A stretch of 64,000 nt of DNA. Origin: Sulfomarinibacter sp963733915 (GTDB taxonomy: Bacteria; Acidobacteriota; Thermoanaerobaculia; Thermoanaerobaculales; Sulfomarinibacteraceae). Numbering within the stretch: position 1 is the first letter of the stretch; every line of letters begins with the position of its first letter. The notes below the pieces were generated by a model. The model was not told where the DNA came from. It saw nothing but the letters and a program-made list of their open reading frames with translations, and did not search any database. Below are positions 45,684 to 54,662 of this stretch, piece after piece. The DNA lies in contig CAVTEP010000009.1 in assembly GCA_963733915.1 (NCBI GenBank), positions 1 to 64,000 on the forward strand. The letters run 5' to 3'. The position numbers and the translations under genes were made by a program.

Positions 45684-46913
45684 TCAGTCTCCGCTGCGCT
45701 CTGCGCGGCCCTCTTCGAGCCGGCGGTAGGCCGCCTTCATGGTCTCGGTCAGCACCTCGATGTCGACCGGTTTGCGGAGATAGGCAAAGGCGCCGAGCTC
45801 TTCGGCCAGCACCTCTTCGGCATCGGAACCGTGGCCGGTGAGGATGATGACCTCGGTGCTCGGGTGGGTCCGTTTGACGCGGCGCAGCACCTCCATCCCG
45901 TCGATCCCCGGCATCTTCAAATCGAGAACCATGACCTCGGGCTCATCGTTCTCGACCATCGCGAGCGCCTGCTCGCCGTTAAAGGCTACGGCCGGCGTCA
46001 TCCGCCGGGTCTGCAGACGTTCCGAGAGCGCCAGGACGAACTCTTCCTCGTCATCCACGAGCAGCACCTTGGACGGCACCTCGATGTCGATGTCGAACGA
46101 AATTCCGGGTTCGCGGTAATTCGGACCCGGCCGCGCGGTGGCGGAGCGGACACCGGGTACCGCAGTCGCCAGCTCGACGAGCTCGCGTTGGTGGCGCTCG
46201 AGAAACATTGTGTGCCGTTTGATCAGGATCGTGATCTCGCCGTCGCTGCAGGCGGTATCGACGTCATGACCGGCGTCGGCCAGGGCCACGCCGACGGCAG
46301 CAGACAGCCGAAAGTCGCGGATAGCCTGCTCCACCGACGGCGTCACGGCAACGGCGGGTTGGAGCGCTTGGGTGGTGATCATCTCCACCGCCGCGTCCAC
46401 CGACGTGACCTGCATGGCGACAAACACGTCGTACAGTTTCTTGTCCCACGGACTGCGGTTGAACAGATCACCCGTCCACTCGGCCCGGAGCTCATCGTCC
46501 TTGCTGATCCGGCGCTGGGCCTCCCGTTTTGCAACGCCTTCCGCCACAGCCTGCTGCACCCGGTAGTCGGGAGTGCCTCCGAGGCAGACCTTGAGGACTT
46601 GAGTCAGCGCCGGCGGTACGAGGTGGCCCACCCGGCCCAGGTACACCCGGGCTTCGCTGCCGCCGACCGCCGCCGCCACCGCGGCCCGCAAGTGGGCGAC
46701 CAGGCGCGCCCGATCGCGTCGGACGCCATCGAGCAGTGACCGCGGGCCATACACCAGCTTTTCGAAGCGCGCCGCGGCGATCTCCGATCGTTCCGCAGCG
46801 GCGGCAAACAGCTCTTCGTCCTTGAGTTCCGCCGCGCAGAGACGCTCCCGAACTCCGGTCGCGACCTCGCGCCCCCTGCAGAACACTCCGGCGTCAATCG
46901 CTACGATTGCCAT
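45684..46913 (-). CDS. Cytidylate-kinase-like / BON-like / receiver fusion protein
   Basis: 409 residues, first gene of the signalling operon. Residues 1-190 resemble the cytidylate-kinase-like family (AKREAQRRISKDDELRAEW, WDKKLYDVFVAMQVTSVDAA), but the N-terminal P-loop is replaced by AIDAGVFCRGREVATG with no GxGKS/T. Residues about 195-275 look like a BON-type small domain (SAAVGVALADAGHDVDTACS, ELATAVPGVRSA). Residues 280-400 are a canonical receiver (LLVDDEEEFVLALSERL, VMVLDLKMPGIDGMEVL, YLRKPVDIEVL). The N-terminal domain is therefore probably a nucleotide-sensing or pseudo-enzyme module controlling, or controlled by, phosphorylation. Confidence 0.8.
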   Translation of the reverse strand: MAIVAIDAGVFCRGREVATGVRERLCAAELKDEELFAAAAERSEIAAARFEKLVYGPRSLLDGVRRDRARLVAHLRAAVAAAVGGSEARVYLGRVGHLVPPALTQVLKVCLGGTPDYRVQQAVAEGVAKREAQRRISKDDELRAEWTGDLFNRSPWDKKLYDVFVAMQVTSVDAAVEMITTQALQPAVAVTPSVEQAIRDFRLSAAVGVALADAGHDVDTACSDGEITILIKRHTMFLERHQRELVELATAVPGVRSATARPGPNYREPGISFDIDIEVPSKVLLVDDEEEFVLALSERLQTRRMTPAVAFNGEQALAMVENDEPEVMVLDLKMPGIDGMEVLRRVKRTHPSTEVIILTGHGSDAEEVLAEELGAFAYLRKPVDIEVLTETMKAAYRRLEEGRAERSGD

Positions 46914-47071
46914 GCCGTCCGTTCCCTCCGATCAGCAGTGCGCGAGCATTGAAGTGTGTTCGTCCGGCCGTGTCAATGATCGCACGAACGACCCGGCGAA
47001 ACCTCCCAGAGTCTACCACCGAATTGCGACGGCCATGAGGCACACTGGCCCGATCAAAATGTGCGGCGCGC

Positions 47072-48790
47072 CTACCGCCCCCAGTAGTACAGCAGGAGGA
47101 ATCCAAAGAGCCCGAGCACCGCCCAGAACACGATTGCGCCGGTGTTCCAGGTGCGGGCAAAGACGCCGGTCGGCCCGTGCAGGCGGTAGATCAGACGGTA
47201 GACCCGGTCGAGCTCCGCCGAGACAACGGCGTGCAGCCGCTCACCGACCGCACCGCCGACTCGGGCAACCCAACCAATCAAGGTCGGCAGACCTTTTCGG
47301 TAGATCCAGTCGACGTCGAGGTTGACCGACTTCAGCTCGGCCGGATAAATGCCGGTCACCTTGAGGACGGTGAAGGCGAGGGCGGAAAACAACAGCAGCT
47401 GGTACTGCGTCACGACGTGGGTGGTGGTGTAGGGGTGGTAGTCGACGGCATACGGCAGGATCGAGTAGAGCAGCCCGGGGAAGATGCCGATGACGACGCA
47501 CGCCAGCGCCATCGCCGCCATGGCGATCAACATCGGGCGCGGCGCCTCCTTGACGCGGAACCCGGCGTCGTGGGCGAAGAAGGCGAAGAACGGGATCTTG
47601 ATCCCGGAGTGGTGAAAGACGCCGGCCGAGGCGAAGAGCAGAACCAGCCAAGCGATGGTGTGGCCGCCAGCCGCAGTTTCGTCCAAGATCATCGACTTCG
47701 TGACAAAACCGCTCAGGAACGGGAAGGCGGAGATCGACGCGGCGCCGACGATGCAAAATGCCGTGGTCAAGGGCATCGACTTGTAGAGCCCGCCGAGCTC
47801 CGAGCCCTTGCAGGTCCCGGTGCGCAGCAGTACCGCCCCCATGGCCATGAACAGCAGCCCCTCGAAGATGATGTTGGCGAAGGCATATGAGACGGCCCCG
47901 TTGACCGCCATCTTGGTGCCGATACCGATGCCCAGGACCATGAATCCAAGCTGGTTGTTGAGCGAATACGTCAACACCCGCCGCAGGTCGTTCTCGATCA
48001 CCGCGTAAAAGATCGGGAAGGCGGTCATGGTGGCGCCGATCCAGATCAGGCAGTCGGTGCCGGCAAAGCCCCGCGCCAGCGCGTAGACCGCAAGCTTGGT
48101 GGTGAAGATGCTGAGAAATACCGTCCCGGTCGGCGTCGATTCAGGATACGTATCCTGAAGCCAGGGGTGGAGCAACGGAAACGCGCACTTGATGCCGAAG
48201 GCGAAGAAGATCAGCACGACCCCGGGGCCGGCAGAGCGCAGCAGCCCGTCGCTGCCGATCAGTTGGCCAAAATCGAGCGAACCGGTGGCATACACATGGA
48301 GGATGACCCCGGCCAACAGAACCACACCGGATCCCACCTGGATAATCAGGTAGCGCATGCCGGCCCTATAGGCGCGCTCGGTACGGCTCGCCCAGATCAG
48401 AAAGACGGACCCAACCGCGGTCAGCTCCCAATAGATGAACAAAGTGATCAGGTCACCAGCGAAGACCGCGGCCACCGCCGACCCCACGTAGATCATCGCT
48501 GAGCTGTGCTGCAGGCTATCGCGGACGTTCAGCGCGTATACCGCCGTCAGGAACGCCGCAATGTGAAAAATGTAGCCGAAGATCTGGCTCAACCGATCGA
48601 CCCGGACCACCGTCAGCTCATAATCGAAGAGCTGCAAATGGAAAAAGGATCCAGGTTCGAGCATGAGCAGCTGCGCGAACCCAAGCACCGGCAGCACCAC
48701 CGCGGCGACCGCCTGCGCCCGTCCCCGCAACAACGGGATCAGCAGCCCGCCGAGGATCAGGATGAGGCCGGGCGGCAAGGCGTCAATCAT
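47072..48790 (-). CDS. Mrp-type antiporter / complex I-like proton-pumping subunit (third antiporter paralogue)
   Basis: 572 residues, about 15 membrane helices, of the NuoL/M/N-MrpA/D family. Proton-channel residues: Glu in LFIYWELTAVGSVFLIWASR, Lys in FFAFGIKCAFPLLHPWLQD, and later VIENDLRRVLTYSLNNQLG. The C-terminal extension runs to LYYWGR. It is the last of the leftward Mrp operon and overlaps the small membrane-protein gene (48783) by 8 bases. A standard Mrp complex has two such large subunits (A and D); this operon has three. Confidence 0.88.
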   Translation of the reverse strand: MIDALPPGLILILGGLLIPLLRGRAQAVAAVVLPVLGFAQLLMLEPGSFFHLQLFDYELTVVRVDRLSQIFGYIFHIAAFLTAVYALNVRDSLQHSSAMIYVGSAVAAVFAGDLITLFIYWELTAVGSVFLIWASRTERAYRAGMRYLIIQVGSGVVLLAGVILHVYATGSLDFGQLIGSDGLLRSAGPGVVLIFFAFGIKCAFPLLHPWLQDTYPESTPTGTVFLSIFTTKLAVYALARGFAGTDCLIWIGATMTAFPIFYAVIENDLRRVLTYSLNNQLGFMVLGIGIGTKMAVNGAVSYAFANIIFEGLLFMAMGAVLLRTGTCKGSELGGLYKSMPLTTAFCIVGAASISAFPFLSGFVTKSMILDETAAGGHTIAWLVLLFASAGVFHHSGIKIPFFAFFAHDAGFRVKEAPRPMLIAMAAMALACVVIGIFPGLLYSILPYAVDYHPYTTTHVVTQYQLLLFSALAFTVLKVTGIYPAELKSVNLDVDWIYRKGLPTLIGWVARVGGAVGERLHAVVSAELDRVYRLIYRLHGPTGVFARTWNTGAIVFWAVLGLFGFLLLYYWGR

Positions 48791-49031
48791 AGTAGTCCTC
48801 GTCGCGCATCACGACCTTGCGAAGCTGCTTGGCCGCCAGCACGAGGCTGACACAAGCAACAAAGCCGTAGAAACTGAAAAAGCCCAACCAGTATTCAAAG
48901 CGGAAATGGAGGTGGTGTTTGTATGGGAAGAGATCGATCAAGGCGACTAGAGCGCAGACGATGTAGAGGCCGTAGATGACCTTGTTGACGTTCTTTCGGT
49001 CGTCCAGCCAGTACTTCTTCTCGTCGTTCAT
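48783..49031 (-). CDS. Small two-helix membrane protein in the antiporter operon
   Basis: 82 residues: KVIYGLYIVCALVALIDLF and YWLGFFSFYGFVACVSLVLA are two hydrophobic helices, with charged ends (MNDEKKYWLDDRKN, RKVVMRDEDYYD). Start at 49031 because its ATG overlaps the TGA of the upstream antiporter gene. Not a known Mrp subunit; probably an accessory subunit of this antiporter complex. Confidence 0.75.
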   Translation of the reverse strand: MNDEKKYWLDDRKNVNKVIYGLYIVCALVALIDLFPYKHHLHFRFEYWLGFFSFYGFVACVSLVLAAKQLRKVVMRDEDYYD

Positions 49032-50515
49032 GGCGTCACGATCCCCATCAGCAACCGATAGATGTCCTCGGCGTAGAAGAAGAGCACCACGCACCCGATG
49101 CCGGTCAGAACGGGCGGCATCACGCACAGCAGCGGCGCCTCACGGATTTCCAGTCGGCTTCCTCCGTTTGGGTTGCCGTGCCCGTCGGCGGCCGGCGGCC
49201 GGAAAAAGCCGCGCGCCACCACCGGCATGAGGTAGCCGATCGACAACAACGAGCTTGCCATCAGAACCACCATCATGGTCAGCTGACTGGCCTCGACCGT
49301 TCCCAGCAGCAGGTACCACTTGCTCCACGAACCGCCCATCGGCGGCAGGCCGATCACGGAGAGCGAACCGAGGAGAAAGGCTCCAAAGGTGAATGGCATC
49401 CGTCGCCCGAGCCCGTCCATCTGGGAGATCTCGGTCTTGTGGGCGCCCACCAGAATCGCGCCGGCACAGAAGAAGAGGGTGATCTTTCCCATCGCATGCA
49501 TCGCGATGTGCATGCCGCCGCCGAGCACGCCCGCCGAGGTCGCAAGGGCACCGCCGAGGACGATGTAGGAGAGCTGGCTGATCGTCGAATAGGCGAGCCT
49601 CGCCTTGAGATTGTCCTTGGTGAGGGCGACGACCGACGCAGCAATGATGGTGAAAGCGGCGACCCAGGTCAGCCAGCGCCCGGCGCCGGTGGCCGCCAGC
49701 AGGTCGATACCGAAGATGTAGATGATGATCTTGAGGACCGTAAACACCCCCGCCTTGACCACCGCCACCGCGTGCAGCAACGCGCTTACCGGGGTCGGCG
49801 CAACCATGGCCGCCGGCAGCCAGCGGTGGAAGGGCATCAGCGCCGCCTTGCCGGTGCCAAATGCGTACAGCGCCAGCAGCACCATGAGGTGCCAGCCTTC
49901 GACCCTCCCGGTGAGAATGCCGCCGGGCCGGAACTCGGTGGTCCCGGTCGCGAGATACGTCCAGACCAGGGCGAAGAGGAGGAAGGCCACCGAGGTCCCC
50001 ATGAGGATCCCGAGATAGACGCGCCCCGCCTTTTTTGCCGCCTCGGTACCGTGGTGGGTGACAAGCGGGTAAGTGGAGAGGGTGATCGCCTCATAGAAGA
50101 CGAAGAGCGTGAAGACGTTGGCGGCAAAGGCGACGCCGAGCGCACCCGAGATGGCGAGCGCAAAACAGATGTAAAAGCGGGTCTGGTGCTCTTCGTGGTG
50201 GCCGCGCATGTAGCCGATGGAATACAGCGTCGTGACGATCCACAAGCCCGAGGCCACCAACCCGAAAAGCACACCCAACGGTTCCACCTCGAATGCGAGG
50301 TCGAGACCCGGCAACACTTCGATGAGGTCCAGGCGAGGCCTGCCCCCTGCCCGCACCACCGGCAGGATGGCGCCGGCGACAACGGCAAAGAGCGACGAGC
50401 AGGTCACGAGGGTGGCGGTTTCCCGAAGGTTCGGCCAGCGCCTGAAGAGGGCGATCAGGACGATACCCGCGAGCGGCCACAGGACCGCCAGCCCGACTGC
50501 GGCCTCGACGCTCAC
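49028..50515 (-). CDS. Mrp/complex I-type antiporter subunit, MrpD-like
   Basis: 495 residues, about 14 helices. Family motifs: LFVFYEAITLSTYPLVTHHG (key Glu), YAFGTGKAALMPFHRWLPAA (key Lys), MVAPTPVSALLHAVAVVKAG and LTKDNLKARLAYSTISQLSY. It overlaps mrpD upstream (GTGA) and the small gene downstream (ATGA). It is intact, in contrast to the broken mrpD next to it. Expected to carry part of the Na+/H+ exchange pathway in the membrane. Confidence 0.9.
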   Translation of the reverse strand: MSVEAAVGLAVLWPLAGIVLIALFRRWPNLRETATLVTCSSLFAVVAGAILPVVRAGGRPRLDLIEVLPGLDLAFEVEPLGVLFGLVASGLWIVTTLYSIGYMRGHHEEHQTRFYICFALAISGALGVAFAANVFTLFVFYEAITLSTYPLVTHHGTEAAKKAGRVYLGILMGTSVAFLLFALVWTYLATGTTEFRPGGILTGRVEGWHLMVLLALYAFGTGKAALMPFHRWLPAAMVAPTPVSALLHAVAVVKAGVFTVLKIIIYIFGIDLLAATGAGRWLTWVAAFTIIAASVVALTKDNLKARLAYSTISQLSYIVLGGALATSAGVLGGGMHIAMHAMGKITLFFCAGAILVGAHKTEISQMDGLGRRMPFTFGAFLLGSLSVIGLPPMGGSWSKWYLLLGTVEASQLTMMVVLMASSLLSIGYLMPVVARGFFRPPAADGHGNPNGGSRLEIREAPLLCVMPPVLTGIGCVVLFFYAEDIYRLLMGIVTP

Positions 50516-52020
50516 GGCCCGACTCCCAACAGCATCCGGGCGGCCGCAGACGCCGTGCCCACGCTCAATGAGGTGAAGATGCCAAAGAACACGGTGGCGC
50601 CGGCCAGCACCCAGATCGGCCCCAGCAGGCTGATGGGCGCTTCGCCGACCTCGGGCACATCATCGGGCGGATGCCGGAAGTAGGCCACCTCCACCACCCG
50701 CCAGATGTACACCAGGGCGAGCAGCGAGCTGAGAAGAATCATCACCGCCACCGGCCACAGTCCGGCCTCGATGGCGCCCAGTCACCAGGTACCACTTGCT
50801 GACAAAGCCCACCGTCAGGGGCACTCCGATCATGCTCAGACCGGATACCACGAAGGCCGCCATGGTCCACGGCATGCGGCGACCGAGACCGGCCATGGCG
50901 TCGATGTGCACCGACCCGGTACGCAGCAGACACCGCGGCCATCACCAGGAAGAGCCCGCTCTTCATCAGCGCGTGGTTGAAGAGGTGCACCAGCCCGCCC
51001 GTCAGCCCGCTCACCGACACCAGGCTCAGCCCGAGCACCATGTAGCCGATCTGGGCGACGCTCGAGTAGGCCAGCATCCGCTTCATGTTGTCCTGAAAGA
51101 TGGCCACAAACGAGCCTGCGAACATCGCGGCAACGGCCAGCGGCATGAGCACCGCATCGAGGCGGAGCAGACCCGAAAGCGAGCGGAGCGCCGAACACCG
51201 AGAACACGAAGCGCACCAGCACGTAGTACGCGACCTTGGTGGCGGTGGCGGCGAGAAACGCGGTCACGATGGCCGGCGCATAGGTGTAGGCGTTGGGCAG
51301 CCAGATGTGGAGCGGAAACACCGCCAGCTTGATGCGCGGTGCCGATGCCGATGCAGGCCAAGGCCACCAACACCGTCCGGTTGGGCCCGACCGCTGCCAG
51401 CTGCACCGCCATGTCGGCGATATTGAGAGTCCCGGTCACCATGTAGATCATGCCGATACCGAGGAGGATGAAGGTGCCGCCGATGGTCCCCATCACCAGA
51501 TACTGGATCGACGAGGTCAAAGCCCGCCGCGTCGTGCCCTGTGAGATCAACGCGTAGGACGACAGCGACGAGATCTCGAGGAAGACGAAGATGTTGAAGG
51601 CGTCGCCGGTGATCGTCATGCCGGCGAGCCCGGTCATGCAGAGCAGGTACAAGGCGTAGAACTTGGAGTGGTTTTCCGGCCAGATCTCCTGGTCGAGGCT
51701 GCGCGGGCTGGCGGTGAGAACAATGGCGCAGATCCCGGTCACCACCAGCAGCACGAGGGCGTTCAAGAGGTCGATCCGGAGCTCGATGCCCCACGGCGCC
51801 CGCCAGCCGCCCTCGGCGTAGCTGATGACGCCCTGCGCCACAACCCGGCTGTAGAACGACGCAGGCGCTCGCGAAGGAGCTCCAGGCCACCACCATCGCC
51901 AGCGCCCACGCGGCGCGTGCGCGGCGAACGATCAGGCACACCGCGGCCGTCAGCAGCGGCACCGCGATCTGCAGCGCCGGCAGGTTGGTCGCTCAGGCGT
52001 TCGAGGAGCTCGCCGCTCAC
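50512..52020 (-). pseudogene. mrpD: MrpD-type antiporter subunit broken by six single-base frameshifts
   Basis: All segments of an MrpD-like protein are present but spread over three frames: PLLTAAVCLIVRRARAAW; GVISYAEGGWRAPWGIELRI and GDAFNIFVFLEISSLSSYAL; FPLHIWLPNAYTYAPAIVTA; VAIFQDNMKRMLAYSSVAQI; GLGRRMPWTMAAFVVSGLSM; LLALVYIWRVVEVAYFRHPP. Shifts fall near 51990, 51858, 51337, 51178, 50928 and 50785, and each is cured by deleting one base. GTG start and TGA both keep their 4-base overlaps with mrpC and the next antiporter gene, which argues for an intact gene with sequencing errors. If the shifts are real, the gene is dead. Confidence 0.8.
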
Positions 52021-52379
52021 TCCGCCTCCTCATCCCGCTCGATCTCGCGCAGCTCGTCCTCCTCGATGGTGCCGTAGGCCTCGTTGATGCGGACCACCAG
52101 AGACAGCGCGACGGCGCTGGTAGCGACGCCGACCACGATCGCGGTCAGCATCAGCACGTGCGGCAGCGGGTTCGAGTAGACGGTGATGCCAGCGGCCTCG
52201 ATCGGCGCGGTCCCGCCCTGGACCTTGCCCATGGCGATGTAGAACATGATCACCGAGACCTGGAAGATGTTGAGGCCGATGATCTTCTTGACCAGGTTGT
52301 CACGCGAGATGACCACGTAGAGACCGGTCATCATCAGGAAGATGACGATCCAGTACGGGTAGAGACCGCCCTCAAACAT
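52017..52379 (-). CDS. mrpC: Na+/H+ antiporter subunit MrpC (NuoK-like)
   Basis: 120 residues, three helices (YWIVIFLMMTGLYVVISRDN, NIFQVSVIMFYIAMG, PHVLMLTAIVVGVATSAVAL), with the NuoK/MrpC signature LPHVLMLTAIVVG and an acidic tail. It overlaps mrpB and mrpD. A small membrane subunit of the Mrp complex. Confidence 0.92.
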   Translation of the reverse strand: MFEGGLYPYWIVIFLMMTGLYVVISRDNLVKKIIGLNIFQVSVIMFYIAMGKVQGGTAPIEAAGITVYSNPLPHVLMLTAIVVGVATSAVALSLVVRINEAYGTIEEDELREIERDEEAE

Positions 52380-52797
52380 CGCTGCGCCCCCGGCCCGCGA
52401 AGTGGAAGAAGATGGTCACCATCACCGACGCCACCGTGATTCCGACCCCGAGCTCGACGAGCAGGATTCCGAGGTGCTGGCCGTGCACCGGTTCGTGGGC
52501 CAGCGCGCTGTAGTCGAGGAAGTTGCCGCCCTCGACGATCGCGGCGATGCCGGTGCCGCCGTAGAGCAGCAGCCCGAAGGCCACGAGGAACTCGAGCACC
52601 CGCGGCGGAAAGACCGCCTTCGCCGTCTCGAGCCCGAACATCAGCGCGTAGAGGATGATCGCGGCGCCGAAGATGACGCCGGCCTGAAAGCCGCCGCCCG
52701 GACCGTAGTCGCCGTGGAACTGGACGTAGAGGGCGAAGAGCATGATCAACGGGATCAGCATCTTCGACAGCACGCGGAGGATGGCGTGGCGGATCAT
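52372..52797 (-). CDS. mrpB: Na+/H+ antiporter subunit MrpB
   Basis: 141 residues; MrpB motif FHGDYGPGGGFQAGVIFGAA plus four helices (MLIPLIMLFALYVQ, AAIILYALMFGLE, FLVAFGLLLYGGTGIAA, VGITVASVMVTIFFHF). It overlaps mrpC by 8 bases and the DUF4040 gene by 4. Confidence 0.92.
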   Translation of the reverse strand: MIRHAILRVLSKMLIPLIMLFALYVQFHGDYGPGGGFQAGVIFGAAIILYALMFGLETAKAVFPPRVLEFLVAFGLLLYGGTGIAAIVEGGNFLDYSALAHEPVHGQHLGILLVELGVGITVASVMVTIFFHFAGRGRSDV

Positions 52798-53378
52798 GGC
52801 GCCGCTCCACCGTCATCGACCTCGTCGTCTTCCCGGCGGCGCCAGAGATAGAAGGTCCTGGCGCCCCCGAGCAGCAGCATGACGCCGACGCAGGCGGTGA
52901 AGATCACCGTCGTCTCGCCCCAGGTGTCGTAGCCGCGGTAGGAGGCGAGGATCGCGGTCACCATGTTGGGCACGCCGATCTCGGCGTCGGTGTCCTCGAT
53001 GTAATGGTCGGCCACGTGGTGGTGGATCGGTGCCGCGGGATCGCCGTAGCGCGGCATGTCGAAGGTGGCGTAGACCAGCGCCGCGCCGGTCAAGACCACT
53101 GCGATCAGCGCCAGCGGCTGCGGCCGCTGATAGAGCGTGCTTTCCTTGCTGGTGGTCAGCGACAGGGTGGCGAGCATGAGGATGGTGGAGATGCCGGCGC
53201 CGACCGCGGCCTCGGTGAAGGCCACATCGACCGCGTCCATCACCGTGAACAGCGACGCCGACAGGAGGCTGAAGATACCCATCAACATCACCGCCGCGAA
53301 CAGATCCCGTAAGCGGATGATGGCGATGGCGATCACCGCGAGAAAGGTGAAGAGCACGACGTGGATGAGGTCAATCAC
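52794..53378 (-). CDS. MrpA C-terminal-like (DUF4040) antiporter subunit
   Basis: 194 residues. The first 90 residues match the DUF4040 hydrogen-antiporter domain found at the C-terminus of MrpA/MbhD (RLRDLFAAVMLMGIFSLLSA, DVAFTEAAVGAGISTILMLA). The second part carries MrpB/MbhE-like helices (GETTVIFTACVGVMLLLGGA). The split-off domain is typical of Mrp clusters where the large MrpA is separate. GTG start, overlapping mrpFG by 8 bases. Confidence 0.85.
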   Translation of the reverse strand: MIDLIHVVLFTFLAVIAIAIIRLRDLFAAVMLMGIFSLLSASLFTVMDAVDVAFTEAAVGAGISTILMLATLSLTTSKESTLYQRPQPLALIAVVLTGAALVYATFDMPRYGDPAAPIHHHVADHYIEDTDAEIGVPNMVTAILASYRGYDTWGETTVIFTACVGVMLLLGGARTFYLWRRREDDEVDDGGAAP

Positions 53379-54001
53379 GATCGTCCTCGATTTCCAGGCC
53401 GCGGCCGAGCATGGGCTCGAGCCCCCGCAAAAAGGCCGCCTTGGCGAGGGCGTGGCTCGACAGCGGGCTGGTCACGGCGAGAAACAACCAGGAGCACCAC
53501 CAGCTTGATCGTGACCAGGGTCCACCCGGCGGTGAACATGAGGCCGACGAGGATCAACCAGGCGCCCATCGTGTCGGTGATGCCGGCGGCGTGGATCCGG
53601 GTGTAGAAGTCGGGCAAGCGGATCAAGCCGATGCCGCCGATGAGCACGAAGATCGAGCCGGCGGCAATGAAGATCCAGCTCAGAACCTCGGCCGCCGCGA
53701 TGCCGCTCATAAAGATCTCCTCCTCGTCGTCCTCCATCCCGGCGAGGTCGCCGAAACGGGTGAACTTCATGACCGCGATGGTGCCGATGAAGTTCATCAG
53801 CGCATAGACCATGGCCAGATCGAGGAAGTCCGGCCGACCGGAAAGGAATCCGTAGACCGCGATCAGGAGAACGGTCTTGGTGCCGAAGCTGTTGACCGCC
53901 AGAATCCGGTCGAAGACCGTCGGTCCGGCGATCGACCGTGCCAGGGTCATGACCATGCAGACCAGGAGGGCCGCCGTCGCTGCGCCAAACTGGTCGATCA
54001 C
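53371..54001 (-). CDS. Fused MrpF-MrpG antiporter subunit (one apparent frameshift)
   Basis: Residues 1-88 are MrpF (LARSIAGPTVFDRILAVNSF, FLDLAMVYALMNFIGTIAVM). Residues from about 97 are MrpG (IAAAEVLSWIFIAAGSIFVL, IGLIRLPDFYTRIHAAGITD, GLMFTAGWTLVTIKLVVLLV). The joint is an acidic linker MEDDEEEIF with no stop or new start, so the two usually separate subunits are one polypeptide. The last 40 residues (FLAVTSPLSSHALAKAAFLR) lie in another frame from about 53487, one inserted base; the corrected stop is 53371-53373. Confidence 0.85.
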
Positions 54002-54534
54002 GGTGCCTCGCCTTCGAGCCAGGTCACCCGCCGGTCCATCTCGCCCTCCATGAGCCCCTCGGCCATCTCCTCGGCGATCGCGTGGACCGTGATATAGGCG
54101 CCGCAGACCCCGATCGACACCGTACCCGGCGTGAGGGTGATCGAGTTGGCGTAGATCACCCGCCCGAGATCGGTGCTCTGGGTCACGCCGGTGTTGAAGA
54201 CCCGCGGGCTGACGTCGGGTTCAAACGGACTCAGAATCCGACGGGCGACGTCGAGGTTTGACTTGAAGATTTCTTTGACGAGCCACGGCAGGTAGATCAC
54301 GGCCCGCGGCAGGAGATGCACCGGCATGCCTTCCCGGTCGACAATGCCCATACGCCAACTCAGGAAGACTACGAACAGCGACGAGAGGACGCCGAACCCG
54401 ATCAGGAGCGGCGTGTAGTGGCCCGAGTTGAGCAGCCAGACCGCCATCAGGACCACGAACAGCACCAACGCGGAGAGGGCGCTTTCTCCGCGCGGTGCGC
54501 GCCACGGCTGCTCTGGTCTGTCGAAGAGACCCAT
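53998..54534 (-). CDS. mrpE: Na+/H+ antiporter subunit MrpE
   Basis: 178 residues. Two to three N-terminal helices (SALVLFVVLMAVWLLNSGHY, LLIGFGVLSSLFVVFLSWRM) and the MrpE signature (YLPWLVKEIFKSNLDVARRI, VIYANSITLTPGTVSIGV). First gene of the leftward operon; ATG preceded by taggaggacc. Promoter region shared with the divergent sulfatase gene (54535-54662). Confidence 0.92.
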   Translation of the reverse strand: MGLFDRPEQPWRAPRGESALSALVLFVVLMAVWLLNSGHYTPLLIGFGVLSSLFVVFLSWRMGIVDREGMPVHLLPRAVIYLPWLVKEIFKSNLDVARRILSPFEPDVSPRVFNTGVTQSTDLGRVIYANSITLTPGTVSIGVCGAYITVHAIAEEMAEGLMEGEMDRRVTWLEGEAP

Positions 54535-54662
54535 CCGGCGGTCCTCCTACGAACAACGGCCGACAGGATAACCCAGATCCAGCCCGTTTATGAGGGCCGA
54601 CCTGAAAAAGAAGATCTATCGCGGCTGAGGGCGATCCTCGAGTTCGACTATCATCATCGACG

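Noticed and set aside
49178..50683. 501-codon open frame on the + strand opposite an antiporter subunit
   Set aside because: Hydrophilic antisense of a polytopic membrane protein whose motifs and overlaps are clear.
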